This document shows positions 16,063 to 23,595 of a DNA stretch of 64,000 bases, in pieces. The notes below the pieces were generated by a model that was not told the DNA's origin, did not search any database, and saw only the letters and a list, made by a program, of their open reading frames with translations. A program made the translations under genes and the position numbers. The stretch comes from Streptomyces lucensis JCM 4490 (GTDB taxonomy: Bacteria; Actinomycetota; Actinomycetes; Streptomycetales; Streptomycetaceae), in contig NZ_BMUE01000002.1 of NCBI RefSeq assembly GCF_014650035.1, positions 124,001 to 188,000 on the forward strand, in the 5' to 3' direction. How positions within the stretch are numbered: the stretch's first letter is position 1; each line of letters opens with the position of its first letter.

Positions 16063-17628
16063 ATGACCACAGCTGAGGCCGCGAGCGGCCGGACCATCAC
16101 CACTGACATTCCCGCCCGGCTCGACCGGCTGCCCTGGTCGCGCTGGCACTGGACGATCGTGATCGGGTTGGGGACCGTGTGGATCCTCGACGGCCTGGAG
16201 GTCACGGTCGTCGGGAACATCGCGAGCCGGTTGTCGGAGCCCGGCAGCGGCCTGGCCATCAGTTCCGGGCAGATCACCGGTGTCGCGGCGGCGCTGTACG
16301 TGGCGGGCGCGTGCCTGGGCGCGCTGTTCTGGGGCCGGCTGACGGACCGCTTCGGCCGCAAGAAGCTGTTCATGATCACCCTGGCGGTGTATCTGGCGGC
16401 TACGGCTCTGACGGCGGTGTCGTGGGAGGCCTGGTGGTTCTTCCTGTTCCGGTTCCTGACGGGTTTCGGCATCGGCGGTGAGTACGCGGCGATCAACTCC
16501 GCGATCGACGAGCTGATCCCGGCGGACTACCGCGGCCGGGTCGATCTGATGATCAACGGCAGCTTCTGGCTGGGTGCGGTGGGCGGTTCGCTGCTGTCGA
16601 TCGTGGCGCTCGACACCGACCTGCTGGCGGCGAACGTGGGCTGGCGGCTGACGTTCGCGCTGGGCGCCTTCCTCGCGCTGGTGATCCTGCTGGTGCGGCG
16701 GCACGTTCCGGAGAGCCCGCGCTGGCTGCTGATCCACGGCAGGGACGGTGAGGCGGAGGAGATCGTCGCCGGTATCGAGCGGAAGGTCGAGGCGGAGCGG
16801 GGCGAGTCGCTTCCGGCGCCGCACGGTGAGCTGGAGATCCACCAGCGCAAGAGCGTGGGCTTCATGGAGATCGCGCGCACGGTGTTCGGCCGGTACCGCA
16901 GGCGCGCGGTGCTCGGTTTCTCCCTGTTCATCGGCCAGGCGTTCCTGTACAACGCGATCACCTTCGGTTTCGGCGCGATCCTGACCAAGTTCTTCGACGT
17001 GCCGGCCGATCACACGGGCTACTACTTCGCGGTGATCGCGGTCGGCAACTTCTGCGGTCCGCTGCTGCTGGGCAAGCTGTTCGACACGGTGGGACGCCGG
17101 GTGATGATCTCCTCGACGTACCTGCTGTCGGGTGTGCTGCTGTTCGGGACGGCCTGGCTGTTCGACCGTGGTTCGCTGAGCGCGGGCACGCTGACGGCCT
17201 GCTGGTGCGCGGTGCTGTTCTTCGCTTCGGCGGGTGCCTCCAGCGCGTACCTGACGGTGTCGGAGATCTTCCCGATGGAGACGCGGGCGATGTCCATCGC
17301 CTTCTTCTACGCCCTCGGCACGGCGGCCGGCGGTATCAGCGGGCCGCTGCTGTTCGCCGATCTCACGGGCACGGGCAAGGTGGGCGACACGGTGCTGGCG
17401 TTCTCGATCGGTGCGGCGCTGATGTGCGTGGCGGGTCTGGTGGCGGCGGTGCTCGCGGTGCCGGCGGAGCGCCGGTCGCTGGAGGACATCGCCCGCCCGC
17501 TGACGGCGGCGGCGAGCCGGGCGAAGGCGGCGGCGCGGCCGGGCCGGGCGTCGGGCGGGAGGCAGGGCACGCCGGGCCCGCGGGGCCCGCAGGGTCCGGC
17601 GGCTCCGCCGGCGGCGAGCAGGCCCTGA
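16063..17628 (+). CDS. MFS transporter, sugar/metabolite:proton symporter type
   Basis: A 521-residue twelve-helix carrier of the major facilitator superfamily. The diagnostic loop between helices 2 and 3 is GRLTDRFGRKKLF, and helix 5 has RFLTGFGIGGEYAAINSAIDE, typical of the sugar porter / metabolite:H+ symporter subgroups. A second-half copy of the loop reads GKLFDTVGRRVM. The extended C-terminus is Ala/Gly/Pro-rich and probably disordered. The ATG at 16063 has GAGGGAG upstream. Transport direction and substrate cannot be read from the sequence. Confidence 0.9.
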   Translation: MTTAEAASGRTITTDIPARLDRLPWSRWHWTIVIGLGTVWILDGLEVTVVGNIASRLSEPGSGLAISSGQITGVAAALYVAGACLGALFWGRLTDRFGRKKLFMITLAVYLAATALTAVSWEAWWFFLFRFLTGFGIGGEYAAINSAIDELIPADYRGRVDLMINGSFWLGAVGGSLLSIVALDTDLLAANVGWRLTFALGAFLALVILLVRRHVPESPRWLLIHGRDGEAEEIVAGIERKVEAERGESLPAPHGELEIHQRKSVGFMEIARTVFGRYRRRAVLGFSLFIGQAFLYNAITFGFGAILTKFFDVPADHTGYYFAVIAVGNFCGPLLLGKLFDTVGRRVMISSTYLLSGVLLFGTAWLFDRGSLSAGTLTACWCAVLFFASAGASSAYLTVSEIFPMETRAMSIAFFYALGTAAGGISGPLLFADLTGTGKVGDTVLAFSIGAALMCVAGLVAAVLAVPAERRSLEDIARPLTAAASRAKAAARPGRASGGRQGTPGPRGPQGPAAPPAASRP

Positions 17629-17703
17629 CGGATCCCTGACGGGCCTCGGGCGGGTCCGGTCGCGTGCCGGTCGGGCCGCGTGCCGGTCGGACCGGGCCGG
17701 TGA

Positions 17704-18198
17704 TCAGGCCCCGGTGGTCGATCCGGGGCGGACGATCATCAGCACGGTGACGGTGGCCCACAGCAGGTTGAACAGTCCGGTGTACATCGCGAGCCGCGCG
17801 GTGTGCCGGACTGTTCCGCTGTTCTCCCCGAGGGCGCCCGCTGCACGGGGGCTCTCGGGGAGCGCGCCCTCGACGAGCGTGCTCTGGGCGGGCAGTACGA
17901 GGGCGGCGAGGACGAGGCCGGCGGCGGCCGTCAGCGCGATGGACACGATCAGCCAGGCGCTGCCCAGGACGCCCATCTGACCGGCGGTGGCGAACCCGAA
18001 GACCGGGACGACGACGCCGACGACGGCGTACACCCGGCAGATGCGGTGCAGCAGCCGGAGCGTCCCGGCCGCTTCGGCGTCGCCCGGCGCGGCGAGGGCC
18101 CGGCGCGCGGCGGGCGGGAACATGCTCGCGGCGACGGTGACGGGCCCGACGGCGACGATCGCGGCGATGACGTGGACGGCGAGGAGGAACTTGGTCAC
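17704..18198 (-). CDS. DUF2269 integral membrane protein
   Basis: A 164-residue protein with four predicted membrane helices. It begins KFLLAVHVIAAIVAVGPVTV and ends GLFNLLWATVTVLMIV, the pattern of the DUF2269 family. The start codon is GTG at 18198 without a clear ribosome binding site, so translation may be leaderless or weak. It is divergent from the DJ-1/AraC regulator gene, with a 205-base spacer that would hold both promoters. The function is unknown. Confidence 0.75.
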   Translation of the reverse strand: MTKFLLAVHVIAAIVAVGPVTVAASMFPPAARRALAAPGDAEAAGTLRLLHRICRVYAVVGVVVPVFGFATAGQMGVLGSAWLIVSIALTAAAGLVLAALVLPAQSTLVEGALPESPRAAGALGENSGTVRHTARLAMYTGLFNLLWATVTVLMIVRPGSTTGA

Positions 18199-18403
18199 GC
18201 CGGTGACGGTAGGGGCCGCGGGGATCTTGCAGAAGTGGCGCGATTGCCAGGGTCCGACGGATTCTCGCCAGCGAGCGTGTGGGTGCTGGATGCGGTCACT
18301 TGCCGGGTGAGGTGCTGGTGAGGGCCGGCCGGCGAGCGCCGCGCGCCATCACCCGGCCGTGATCCGCCGTTGCCCTGATCCGTCGTAGCCCTACGATCTG
18401 GCC

Positions 18404-19351
18404 ATGCACACCGTGGCCGTACTGGCGCTGGACGGCGTCATCCCGTTCGACCTCTCCGTCCCCGTGGACGCCTTCGGCTGGGCGCGGCTGCCGGACGGCC
18501 GGGCGCCGTACCGGGTGCGGGTGTGTTCGGTGCGGGAGGAGGTGAGCGCGGGCGCCTTCACGGTGCGGGCGCCGTACGGCCTCGACGCGCTCGCGGAGGC
18601 GGACACGATCATCCTGCCCGGGGTGGCGGACCCGCCGGAGGTGCTGCCCCCGGGCGTCGCGGAGGCCCTGTGCGCGGCGGCGGCGAACGGTACGCGGATC
18701 GCCTCGATCTGCGTGGGCGCGTTCCTGTTCGCGGCGACGGGCCTGCTGGACGGCCTGCGGGCGACGACCCACTGGATCGCGGCGGCGGACCTGGCCGAGC
18801 GCCATCCGGAGGTGACCGTCGACCCCAACGTGCTCTACGTCGACAACGGCCAGTTCCTCACCTCGGCGGGCGCGGCGGCGGCGATGGACGTGTGCCTGCA
18901 CATGATCCGCAGGGACTTCGGCTCGGCGGTCGCCGCGCACGCGGCGCGGATGTCGGTGATGCCGCTGGAACGGGAGGGAGGGCAGGCCCAGTTCATCGTG
19001 CACGACCTGCCTCCCGCGCCGGCCGGCGCGGCCCTGGAGCCGCTGCTGCGCTGGCTGGAGGACCACTGCGACCGCGACCTGACCCTGGAGGAGATCGCCG
19101 TGCGGGCGGGCGTGAGCACCCGCACCCTCAACCGCCGCTTCCGGGAACAGGCCGGTACGACGCCGTTGCAGTGGCTGCACCGGGCGCGGGTGCGGCGCGC
19201 GCAGTACCTGCTGGAGACGACGGCCCACACGGTGGACCGCATCGCCGTGCAGGCCGGCTTCGGCTCGCCCACGGCGTTCCGGGAGCGTTTCCGGAGGGTG
19301 GTGGGCACGAGCCCGCAGGCGTACCGGAGGGCGTTCCGGGCGGGGGTGTAG
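18404..19351 (+). CDS. AraC-family transcriptional regulator with DJ-1/PfpI domain
   Basis: A 315-residue regulator of the GlxA type (not the copper oxidase of the same name). Residues 1-190 are a DJ-1/PfpI-like sensor domain, with a nucleophile-elbow cysteine in ASICVGAFLFAATG. Residues 215-310 are two AraC helix-turn-helix motifs (LEEIAVRAGVSTRTLNRRF, then DRIAVQAGFGSPTAFRERF followed by GTSPQAYRR). Such proteins usually activate nearby genes in response to a small metabolite. The closest candidate target is the divergent DUF2269 gene. Confidence 0.9.
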   Translation: MHTVAVLALDGVIPFDLSVPVDAFGWARLPDGRAPYRVRVCSVREEVSAGAFTVRAPYGLDALAEADTIILPGVADPPEVLPPGVAEALCAAAANGTRIASICVGAFLFAATGLLDGLRATTHWIAAADLAERHPEVTVDPNVLYVDNGQFLTSAGAAAAMDVCLHMIRRDFGSAVAAHAARMSVMPLEREGGQAQFIVHDLPPAPAGAALEPLLRWLEDHCDRDLTLEEIAVRAGVSTRTLNRRFREQAGTTPLQWLHRARVRRAQYLLETTAHTVDRIAVQAGFGSPTAFRERFRRVVGTSPQAYRRAFRAGV

Positions 19352-19376
19352 GTGCTGCTGCCGGGGCGAGGGCTGC

Positions 19377-19685
19377 TCAGGCGCTCTTGCGGTCGGCGAC
19401 GGCCCAGGAGGCGAGGGCGACGGCGCCGGCGACGCCGAACACGGAGGGCCAGGCGCCGACCTTCTTGGCCAGCGGGTGGGATCCGGCGAACGCGGCGACG
19501 TAGGCGGCGGTGAGCGCGCTCGCGGCCCTGCCGCCCGCCTGTCTGCGCCACTGCTGCGCGGCGGCGGCGCCCGCTACGGCGAGGACCGCGCCGCCGAGCT
19601 GCCGCTTCTTCGTCCAGCGGGCGACGCCGTAGCCGCCGACGAGACCGGTGGCGGCGACGACCGCGCTGGGAACCCTGCTGGCCAT
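19377..19685 (-). CDS. Small Ala-rich membrane protein, unknown
   Basis: A 102-residue basic protein with three weakly hydrophobic segments (VVAATGLVGGYGVARW, GGAVLAVAGAAAAQQW, GVAGAVALASWAVAD). It has no recognised domain and no cysteines. The ATG at 19685 is preceded by GAGGAGG on the minus strand. It lies between the AraC regulator and the heat-shock gene and is divergent from the latter, so the large inverted repeat at 19712-19748 could affect it too. Confidence 0.6.
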   Translation of the reverse strand: MASRVPSAVVAATGLVGGYGVARWTKKRQLGGAVLAVAGAAAAQQWRRQAGGRAASALTAAYVAAFAGSHPLAKKVGAWPSVFGVAGAVALASWAVADRKSA

Positions 19686-19711
19686 GAGTGCCTCCTCAGT
19701 GAGGTACCTGC

Positions 19712-19748
19712 GATGACGTCATCCAGTCGACGACTCGATGACGACATC
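19712..19748. promoter_or_regulatory. 37-bp inverted repeat (candidate heat-shock operator)
   Basis: Centred on A19730, the left arm GATGACGTCATCCAGTCG mirrors the right arm CGACTCGATGACGACATC, with mismatches at only two arm positions. The arms contain GTCATC/GATGAC elements like those of the RheA operator (TGTCATC-N5-GATGACA), although the spacing between the main pair is 13. It lies in the spacer between the small membrane protein and hsp18. Confidence 0.6.
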
Positions 19749-19810
19749 CAGTTCGTACGCCTTCCGAGGCTAACCACACGGCAGGAGCATCACTCAACCT
19801 GAGTCCGGGC

Positions 19811-19840
19811 TTGTCAACTTTCCGGCGGAGGGCTATATAA
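19811..19840 (+). promoter_or_regulatory. Promoter of the small heat-shock gene
   Basis: TTGTCA (-35) and TATATA (-10) are separated by 17 bases, a near-ideal vegetative promoter and unusually A/T-rich for this DNA. Transcription would start near 19846, about 45 bases before the ATG. Confidence 0.65.
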
Positions 19841-19890
19841 GAAGCAGTAGGGCATCGCACCCCGGTTCCTGAGGAGAGGAGTGACCCGTG

Positions 19891-20316
19891 ATGCTCATGC
19901 GTACCGACCCGTTCCGCGAATTCGACCGACTCGCGCAGCAGGTCCTGGGCAGCACCGCCCGGCCGTCCGCCATGCCGATGGACGCCTACCGTTCAGGGGA
20001 CGACTTCCTCGTCCACTTCGACCTCCCGGGCATCGACCCGGAGACGATCGAGCTGGACGTCGAGCGCAACGTCCTCAACATCCGCGCCGAACGCCGCAGC
20101 CCCGCCCCCGAGGACGCCGAGCTGCTGGTCGCCGAGCGGCCGACGGGCACCTTCACCCGCCAGCTCTTCCTCGGCGAGACCCTCGACACGGACCGCATCG
20201 ACGCGTCGTACGAGGCCGGGGTCCTGACCCTGCGCATCCCGGTGGCCGAACAGGCCAAGCCGCGCCGTATCGAGATCAGCGGCGGCACCGGCGACCGCAA
20301 GCAGCTCAGCGGCTGA
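19891..20316 (+). CDS. hsp18: Hsp20/alpha-crystallin family small heat-shock protein
   Basis: A 141-residue holdase chaperone that binds unfolding proteins as large oligomers. Its alpha-crystallin domain spans about 30-130: MDAYRSGDDFLVHFDLPGID, LDVERNVLNIRAERR, RQLFLGETLDTDRIDASYEAGVLTLRIPV, with the C-terminal I-x-I-type tail PRRIEISG. The ATG at 19891 is preferred over the GTG three bases earlier, since GAGGAGAGGAG then lies at normal spacing. A strong promoter and a large palindrome upstream fit heat-inducible repression, as for RheA-controlled Hsp18. No rheA gene is adjacent here. Confidence 0.92.
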   Translation: MLMRTDPFREFDRLAQQVLGSTARPSAMPMDAYRSGDDFLVHFDLPGIDPETIELDVERNVLNIRAERRSPAPEDAELLVAERPTGTFTRQLFLGETLDTDRIDASYEAGVLTLRIPVAEQAKPRRIEISGGTGDRKQLSG

Positions 20317-20423
20317 CGGCACCGCCGCCGACCAGCTGCCTGCTCATCCCTGATCACAGCCACGCGTCCCGTGGCCCGAGCGGGGCCCGGGACGCCGCGG
20401 CGCGCTCGCGGCACAGCGACGAA

Positions 20424-20479
20424 TGTGACCACACGTGCCGCACTGTGGCCACACGTGCCGCATGACACCACATGCCGCA
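20424..20479. repeat. Three iterated ~20-bp repeats
   Basis: TGTGACCACACGTGCCGCA (20424-20442), TGTGGCCACACGTGCCGCA (20444-20462) and a degenerate third copy TGACACCACATGCCGCA (20463-20479). Each holds CCACACGTG or a variant. The spacing of about 20 bp puts them two helical turns apart, 90-145 bases upstream of the DUF2267 start. Confidence 0.7.
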
Positions 20480-20567
20480 CATTGGCCGAACTCCCGCTCA
20501 TGCCCGCTTCATTACGGGGTACTGGGCTTCCGGTGTCCCGAAGTGACCCGGAGGAGGAGCCACCCCG

Positions 20568-21140
20568 ATGACCGTGACGACCCCGCAGCCGACGACCGCG
20601 ACGACCTCGCAGCCGAGAGCCACCATCCCCGCCTCGTCCCCGTCCCTGCGCGTCCCGCGGCCCGGTACCACCCAGACCCCGGCGGCCGAGACCACGCCAG
20701 AGACGGCGGCCGGGACAGCGGCCGGGACCGCGGTCGAGGACGCCGGCTGGCGGGAGCTGACGGACGCGGTGCGCGAGGTGGGCCTGTATCCGACCGGGGA
20801 GCAGGCGGAGCGGGTGACTCGCACCGTTCTGACGGCGCTGGGCGGCCACGTCACGGGCGAGGAACGGGTGGCCCTGGCGCAGGCCCTCCCACGGGAGGCG
20901 GGCCGGGTGATCGCGTCCCAGATCCCCGCGGCGCAGGCGCTGACGGCGCGGGAGTTCGTGGAGTCGGTGGCGGCCCGCATCGAGGGCTCGACCCCCGCGA
21001 CGGCCCGCTGGGACGTCAGCTCGGTCCTGACCGTGCTGGCGGACCGCATCGGCGAGCCCCTGACAGCCCGCGTCCTGTCCCAGCTCCCGCCGGGCTACGC
21101 CCTCCTCTTCGGCCGAGCGGAACTGTCACCGACGGCCTGA
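20568..21140 (+). CDS. DUF2267 domain protein
   Basis: A 190-residue protein. Residues 1-60 are a Thr/Ala/Pro-rich disordered leader. The rest is a DUF2267 domain (VREVGLYPTGEQAERVTRTVLTALGGHVTGEE, REFVESVAARIEG, DRIGEPLTARVLSQLPPGYALLFG). The ATG at 20568 has GGAGGAGGAG upstream. DUF2267 genes often accompany small heat-shock genes in Streptomyces, and this one follows hsp18 by 250 bases with its own repeat-containing upstream region. It is thought to be stress-related, but no activity is known. Confidence 0.82.
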   Translation: MTVTTPQPTTATTSQPRATIPASSPSLRVPRPGTTQTPAAETTPETAAGTAAGTAVEDAGWRELTDAVREVGLYPTGEQAERVTRTVLTALGGHVTGEERVALAQALPREAGRVIASQIPAAQALTAREFVESVAARIEGSTPATARWDVSSVLTVLADRIGEPLTARVLSQLPPGYALLFGRAELSPTA

Positions 21141-21231
21141 CGCACGGCTGGCGGCCGGTGAGCGGGTGGCCGCTGCGTCACGGGCAGAGGGCGCCGCACG
21201 ACGGAGGAGCGGCGCCCGCCCCCGCCCGTCC

Positions 21232-21774
21232 TCAGACGCGCCCGAGCGGCCGGAAGGGCCCTTCCGGAAGCTCGACCGCGATCGCGTCCCCGGGCCGTAC
21301 GACGCCCCCGGCCAGCACGACCCCCATGATGCCGCTCTTGAAGACGACCTCCCCGTCCTCGTCGCGCCCCACGACCTCCTTCAGCAGCCCGTACTGGAAG
21401 TCGTCGATCTGCGCGCACGGGTACCGCACCCCGGTCACCTCGACCACGGCCTCGTCCCCGATCCGCAGCACGGCTCCGGTCGGCAGCCCGATCAGGTCGA
21501 TCCCCCGGGTGGTGATGTTCTCCCCGAGGTCGCCGGCGACCACCTGGAACCCGGCCTTGCCGACCTCCTCGAACAGCTCCTCGTGGATGAGGTGCACCTG
21601 CCGCAGGTTCGGCTTGGCCGGATCCTGCTTCACCCGGACCTGATGCTTGACGGTCACCCCGGCGTGCACGTCCCCCTCCACCCCGAGCCCCGTGAGCAGG
21701 GTGATGCTCTCCCGGTTGGGCTTGGAGAAGGAGTACTCCCCGTTGCTGCTGACGGCCGTGACTGCCGCACCCAT
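21232..21774 (-). CDS. MOSC domain protein
   Basis: A 180-residue single-domain protein of the MOSC family (C-terminal domain of molybdenum-cofactor sulfurases and of MOSC proteins such as YiiM). Features are GVEGDVHAG, RQVHLIHEELFEEV, GDLGENITTRGIDLIGLPTG and VTGVRYPCAQID, with the conserved cysteine expected to carry sulfur or contact the cofactor. It stands alone, with no molybdopterin genes nearby. The reaction is not predictable beyond a Moco- or sulfur-related role. Confidence 0.88.
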   Translation of the reverse strand: MGAAVTAVSSNGEYSFSKPNRESITLLTGLGVEGDVHAGVTVKHQVRVKQDPAKPNLRQVHLIHEELFEEVGKAGFQVVAGDLGENITTRGIDLIGLPTGAVLRIGDEAVVEVTGVRYPCAQIDDFQYGLLKEVVGRDEDGEVVFKSGIMGVVLAGGVVRPGDAIAVELPEGPFRPLGRV

Positions 21775-21892
21775 GCCAACCCCCGCGCGTTGTGCTGAAC
21801 AGGACAGAGTCAGAGCGTAACTTCCGCACTACACAGGGGTCTCGTGTCTGGGCCGACCTCGGGAAGAACTCATGTGAGAGGTCGCCCGACGA

Positions 21893-22519
21893 TCACGCAC
21901 CGCTCGTGCCCAGCTCGGGCGACGGCGCTGCCCCCTCGGGCGGGGCTACCAGCTCACGCTGGTACCAGGTGCCGTGCTTGCCGCCGAGATCGGCAGGACC
22001 GGCCGGACCGACGGGCACGAACCCGGACTTGACCAGTACCGCCCGGGAGGCGACGTTCCCACTGGCGGCAGCGGCCCGCAGCGTCCGCACCCCGTGCCGC
22101 TCGGCAGCCAGCCGGCACAGCTCCCCGACTCTGGCGGTCGCCACGCCGCGCCCGGCGACGCGCTCAGCGACCCGGTAGCCGAGTTCCGCGGTGTGGTCCT
22201 CGATGTCCACGAGGTTGAACCTGCCGAGCACCGAGCCGTCATCGTCGACGAGCACGTAGAAGGCGCAGACACCGGCCTCCTGCTCGGCCAGCAGCGCGCT
22301 GAACCGCTCGGCGAACCGGCTGAAGTAGTCGTCACCCCGGTCGGAGATCGAGGCGGCGAAGTAGGCACGGTTCTGCAACTCGAACGCCAGGACCGCGGGG
22401 GCGTGATCGGCATGCAGCTGCTTCAGCTCGGGCACCCGGCCAACGTTACCGATGCGGTGCGGTGGGACCACCTGAGTTTCCGGCGGGGTGGAGGCATTGA
22501 CGTGTCCTGTCGGCGTCAT
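21893..22519 (-). CDS. GNAT family N-acetyltransferase
   Basis: A 208-residue acetyltransferase using acetyl-CoA. It has the RimJ-like layout: DDDGSVLGRFNLVDIE, then AELGYRVAERVAGRGVATARV containing the CoA-binding R-x-x-G-x-G/A segment, then LRAAAASGNVASRAVLVKSGF. The ATG at 22519 overlaps the stop of the small upstream gene as ATGA, which argues for this start over the internal GTG at 22435. The acceptor substrate is unknown. Confidence 0.8.
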   Translation of the reverse strand: MTPTGHVNASTPPETQVVPPHRIGNVGRVPELKQLHADHAPAVLAFELQNRAYFAASISDRGDDYFSRFAERFSALLAEQEAGVCAFYVLVDDDGSVLGRFNLVDIEDHTAELGYRVAERVAGRGVATARVGELCRLAAERHGVRTLRAAAASGNVASRAVLVKSGFVPVGPAGPADLGGKHGTWYQRELVAPPEGAAPSPELGTSGA

Positions 22520-22884
22520 CGGCGCTTGCGAGCCCTGGCAACCTGCAGCAGTTGCTCGGTCTCGCGGACGACGAAGTCGGCGCAGGCGTCGACCGCGTCG
22601 TCGTAGTGGACGACGTCTCGGAAATCGTCGTCGTAGATTCCGACCTCCCTCTCCTTCAGGTACGGCTGCGGGCCGCCCGCTCGCTTGTCATAGGAGTAGA
22701 GCTGCCAGTCATCGACCAGCTCAGGGGAACGGCGCAGGCGGTGGGCCACGAGTTGCGCCAAGTCCGTCGGCAACGGGTGAGGCAGGCCTGTCTCGTCAAG
22801 TAACTGCAGGACGCTCTTCGAGCCCCGCTTGTAGTTACGCGGAAGGTATAGAAGCTGGTCGATCCAGCTGTCGTGGTCAGACAT
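22516..22884 (-). CDS. Unknown 122-residue protein coupled to a GNAT gene
   Basis: I do not recognise this protein. It is mixed alpha/beta and charged, with aromatic-rich patches (SWIDQLLYLPRNYKRG, LVDDWQLYSYDKR, EVGIYDDDFRDVVHYDD) and a basic end (VARARKRR). The ATG at 22884 fits better than the earlier in-frame start at 22962, since that would overlap the divergent ATPase relic. The stop overlaps the GNAT start by four bases, so the two are probably made together. Its G+C is lower than that of the core genes. Confidence 0.6.
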   Translation of the reverse strand: MSDHDSWIDQLLYLPRNYKRGSKSVLQLLDETGLPHPLPTDLAQLVAHRLRRSPELVDDWQLYSYDKRAGGPQPYLKEREVGIYDDDFRDVVHYDDAVDACADFVVRETEQLLQVARARKRR

Positions 22885-22914
22885 CGCGACAGTATGTTGC
22901 TGTCGAATCAGGGC

Positions 22915-23157
22915 GGACAAGGCGGCGCGCCCGCCCCCCGCTGGCGCGTCCCACTGGCTCACTGGGGTCTGGCCAAGCCGACCGAAGCCGCCCTGCTGTG
23001 CGTCAGTGACCTCGTCGCCAACGTGCTCGACTACGCGGGTCCAGGCACTCCCCTCGCTGGGGGGAAGCTGACCTCAAGGCGCACCCGCAAGACCCCGACC
23101 GTCTCCGGGTGGCCTGAGGAGCCGGGGCTCAGCGCAGCGCCAGGTCGCCTCGCTTGA
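22915..23157 (+). pseudogene. Fragment of an anti-sigma-type ATP-binding (HATPase) protein
   Basis: The frame encodes HWGLAKPTEAALLCVSDLVANVL, the conserved helix of the small RsbW-like HATPase proteins of Streptomyces, where the Asn in LVANV is the Mg/ATP-binding N-box residue. Sequence before it is not family-like, and the part after it (G1 and G2 boxes) is missing or scrambled. Such genes commonly neighbour XRE/DUF397 pairs, which fits the position, so this is read as a decayed member of that trio. Confidence 0.55.
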
Positions 23158-23332
23158 GAGCGTGTGTGAAGGCCTGCCAGGTCTGGGCCCGGACGCCTAT
23201 CGGGGAGTCACCCTGACACTTCGAATCGCGTACGAGAGTGCGGTCTCGGACATACGCGCACTCGACGCACTCGGTACCGCTGCCGCCGCTGTAGGACGAC
23301 TTGAACCACTGCTGTTCCGAGGGTGCTGTCAT
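23129..23332 (-). CDS. DUF397 domain protein
   Basis: A 67-residue protein of the DUF397 family: WFKSSYSGGSGTECVECAYV, then VRDSKCQGDSPIGVRAQTWQAFTHAL. These small proteins act with XRE-family (DUF5753) regulators in Streptomyces development and antibiotic control (abaA/bldB-type clusters). Its ATG overlaps the stop of the preceding XRE relic (ATGA), the usual coupling. It looks intact, but its partner is truncated, so it may be an orphan. Confidence 0.88.
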   Translation of the reverse strand: MTAPSEQQWFKSSYSGGSGTECVECAYVRDRTLVRDSKCQGDSPIGVRAQTWQAFTHALKRGDLALR

Positions 23333-23583
23333 CAGAGCTCCTTGCTTATGCGGTCAATGATCTCGGCCGAGGACTCGGCGTCGAGTGCCTTCGGACCCCG
23401 TAGGACGGCGAAGCCGCCAACTGCCGCTGTATGCGCCCCTGATGAGAACGACAGCACCTGGACCGTGACAAGTGGGCGCTGCGACAAATTGAGCAGGTGC
23501 TGAAGCTGCTCACGCATGACGTCACGGCCTCCTACCTGGCGCCGTAGAGCAGCCGCATCGATGACGCACCAGCGTCGGCGCAC
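23332..23583 (-). pseudogene. 5'-truncated XRE/DUF5753 regulator
   Basis: Only about the last 80 residues of a DUF5753 helix-turn-helix regulator remain (VIDAAALRRQVGGRDVMREQLQHLL, RPLVTVQVLSFSSGAHTA, GGFAVLRGPK). A complete protein has about 280 residues with the HTH at the N-terminus, which is absent. The frame ends 13 bases from the stop of the helicase gene, so the missing part was replaced at that junction. A GTG at 23583 could still start translation of the remnant. Confidence 0.75.
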
Positions 23584-23595
23584 CGCTGTGACGGG

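Noticed and set aside
19790..19803. ACTCAACCTGAGT near hsp18 as an HspR (HAIR) site
   Set aside because: The half-sites are in the wrong order and spacing compared with CTTGAGT-N7-ACTCAAG.
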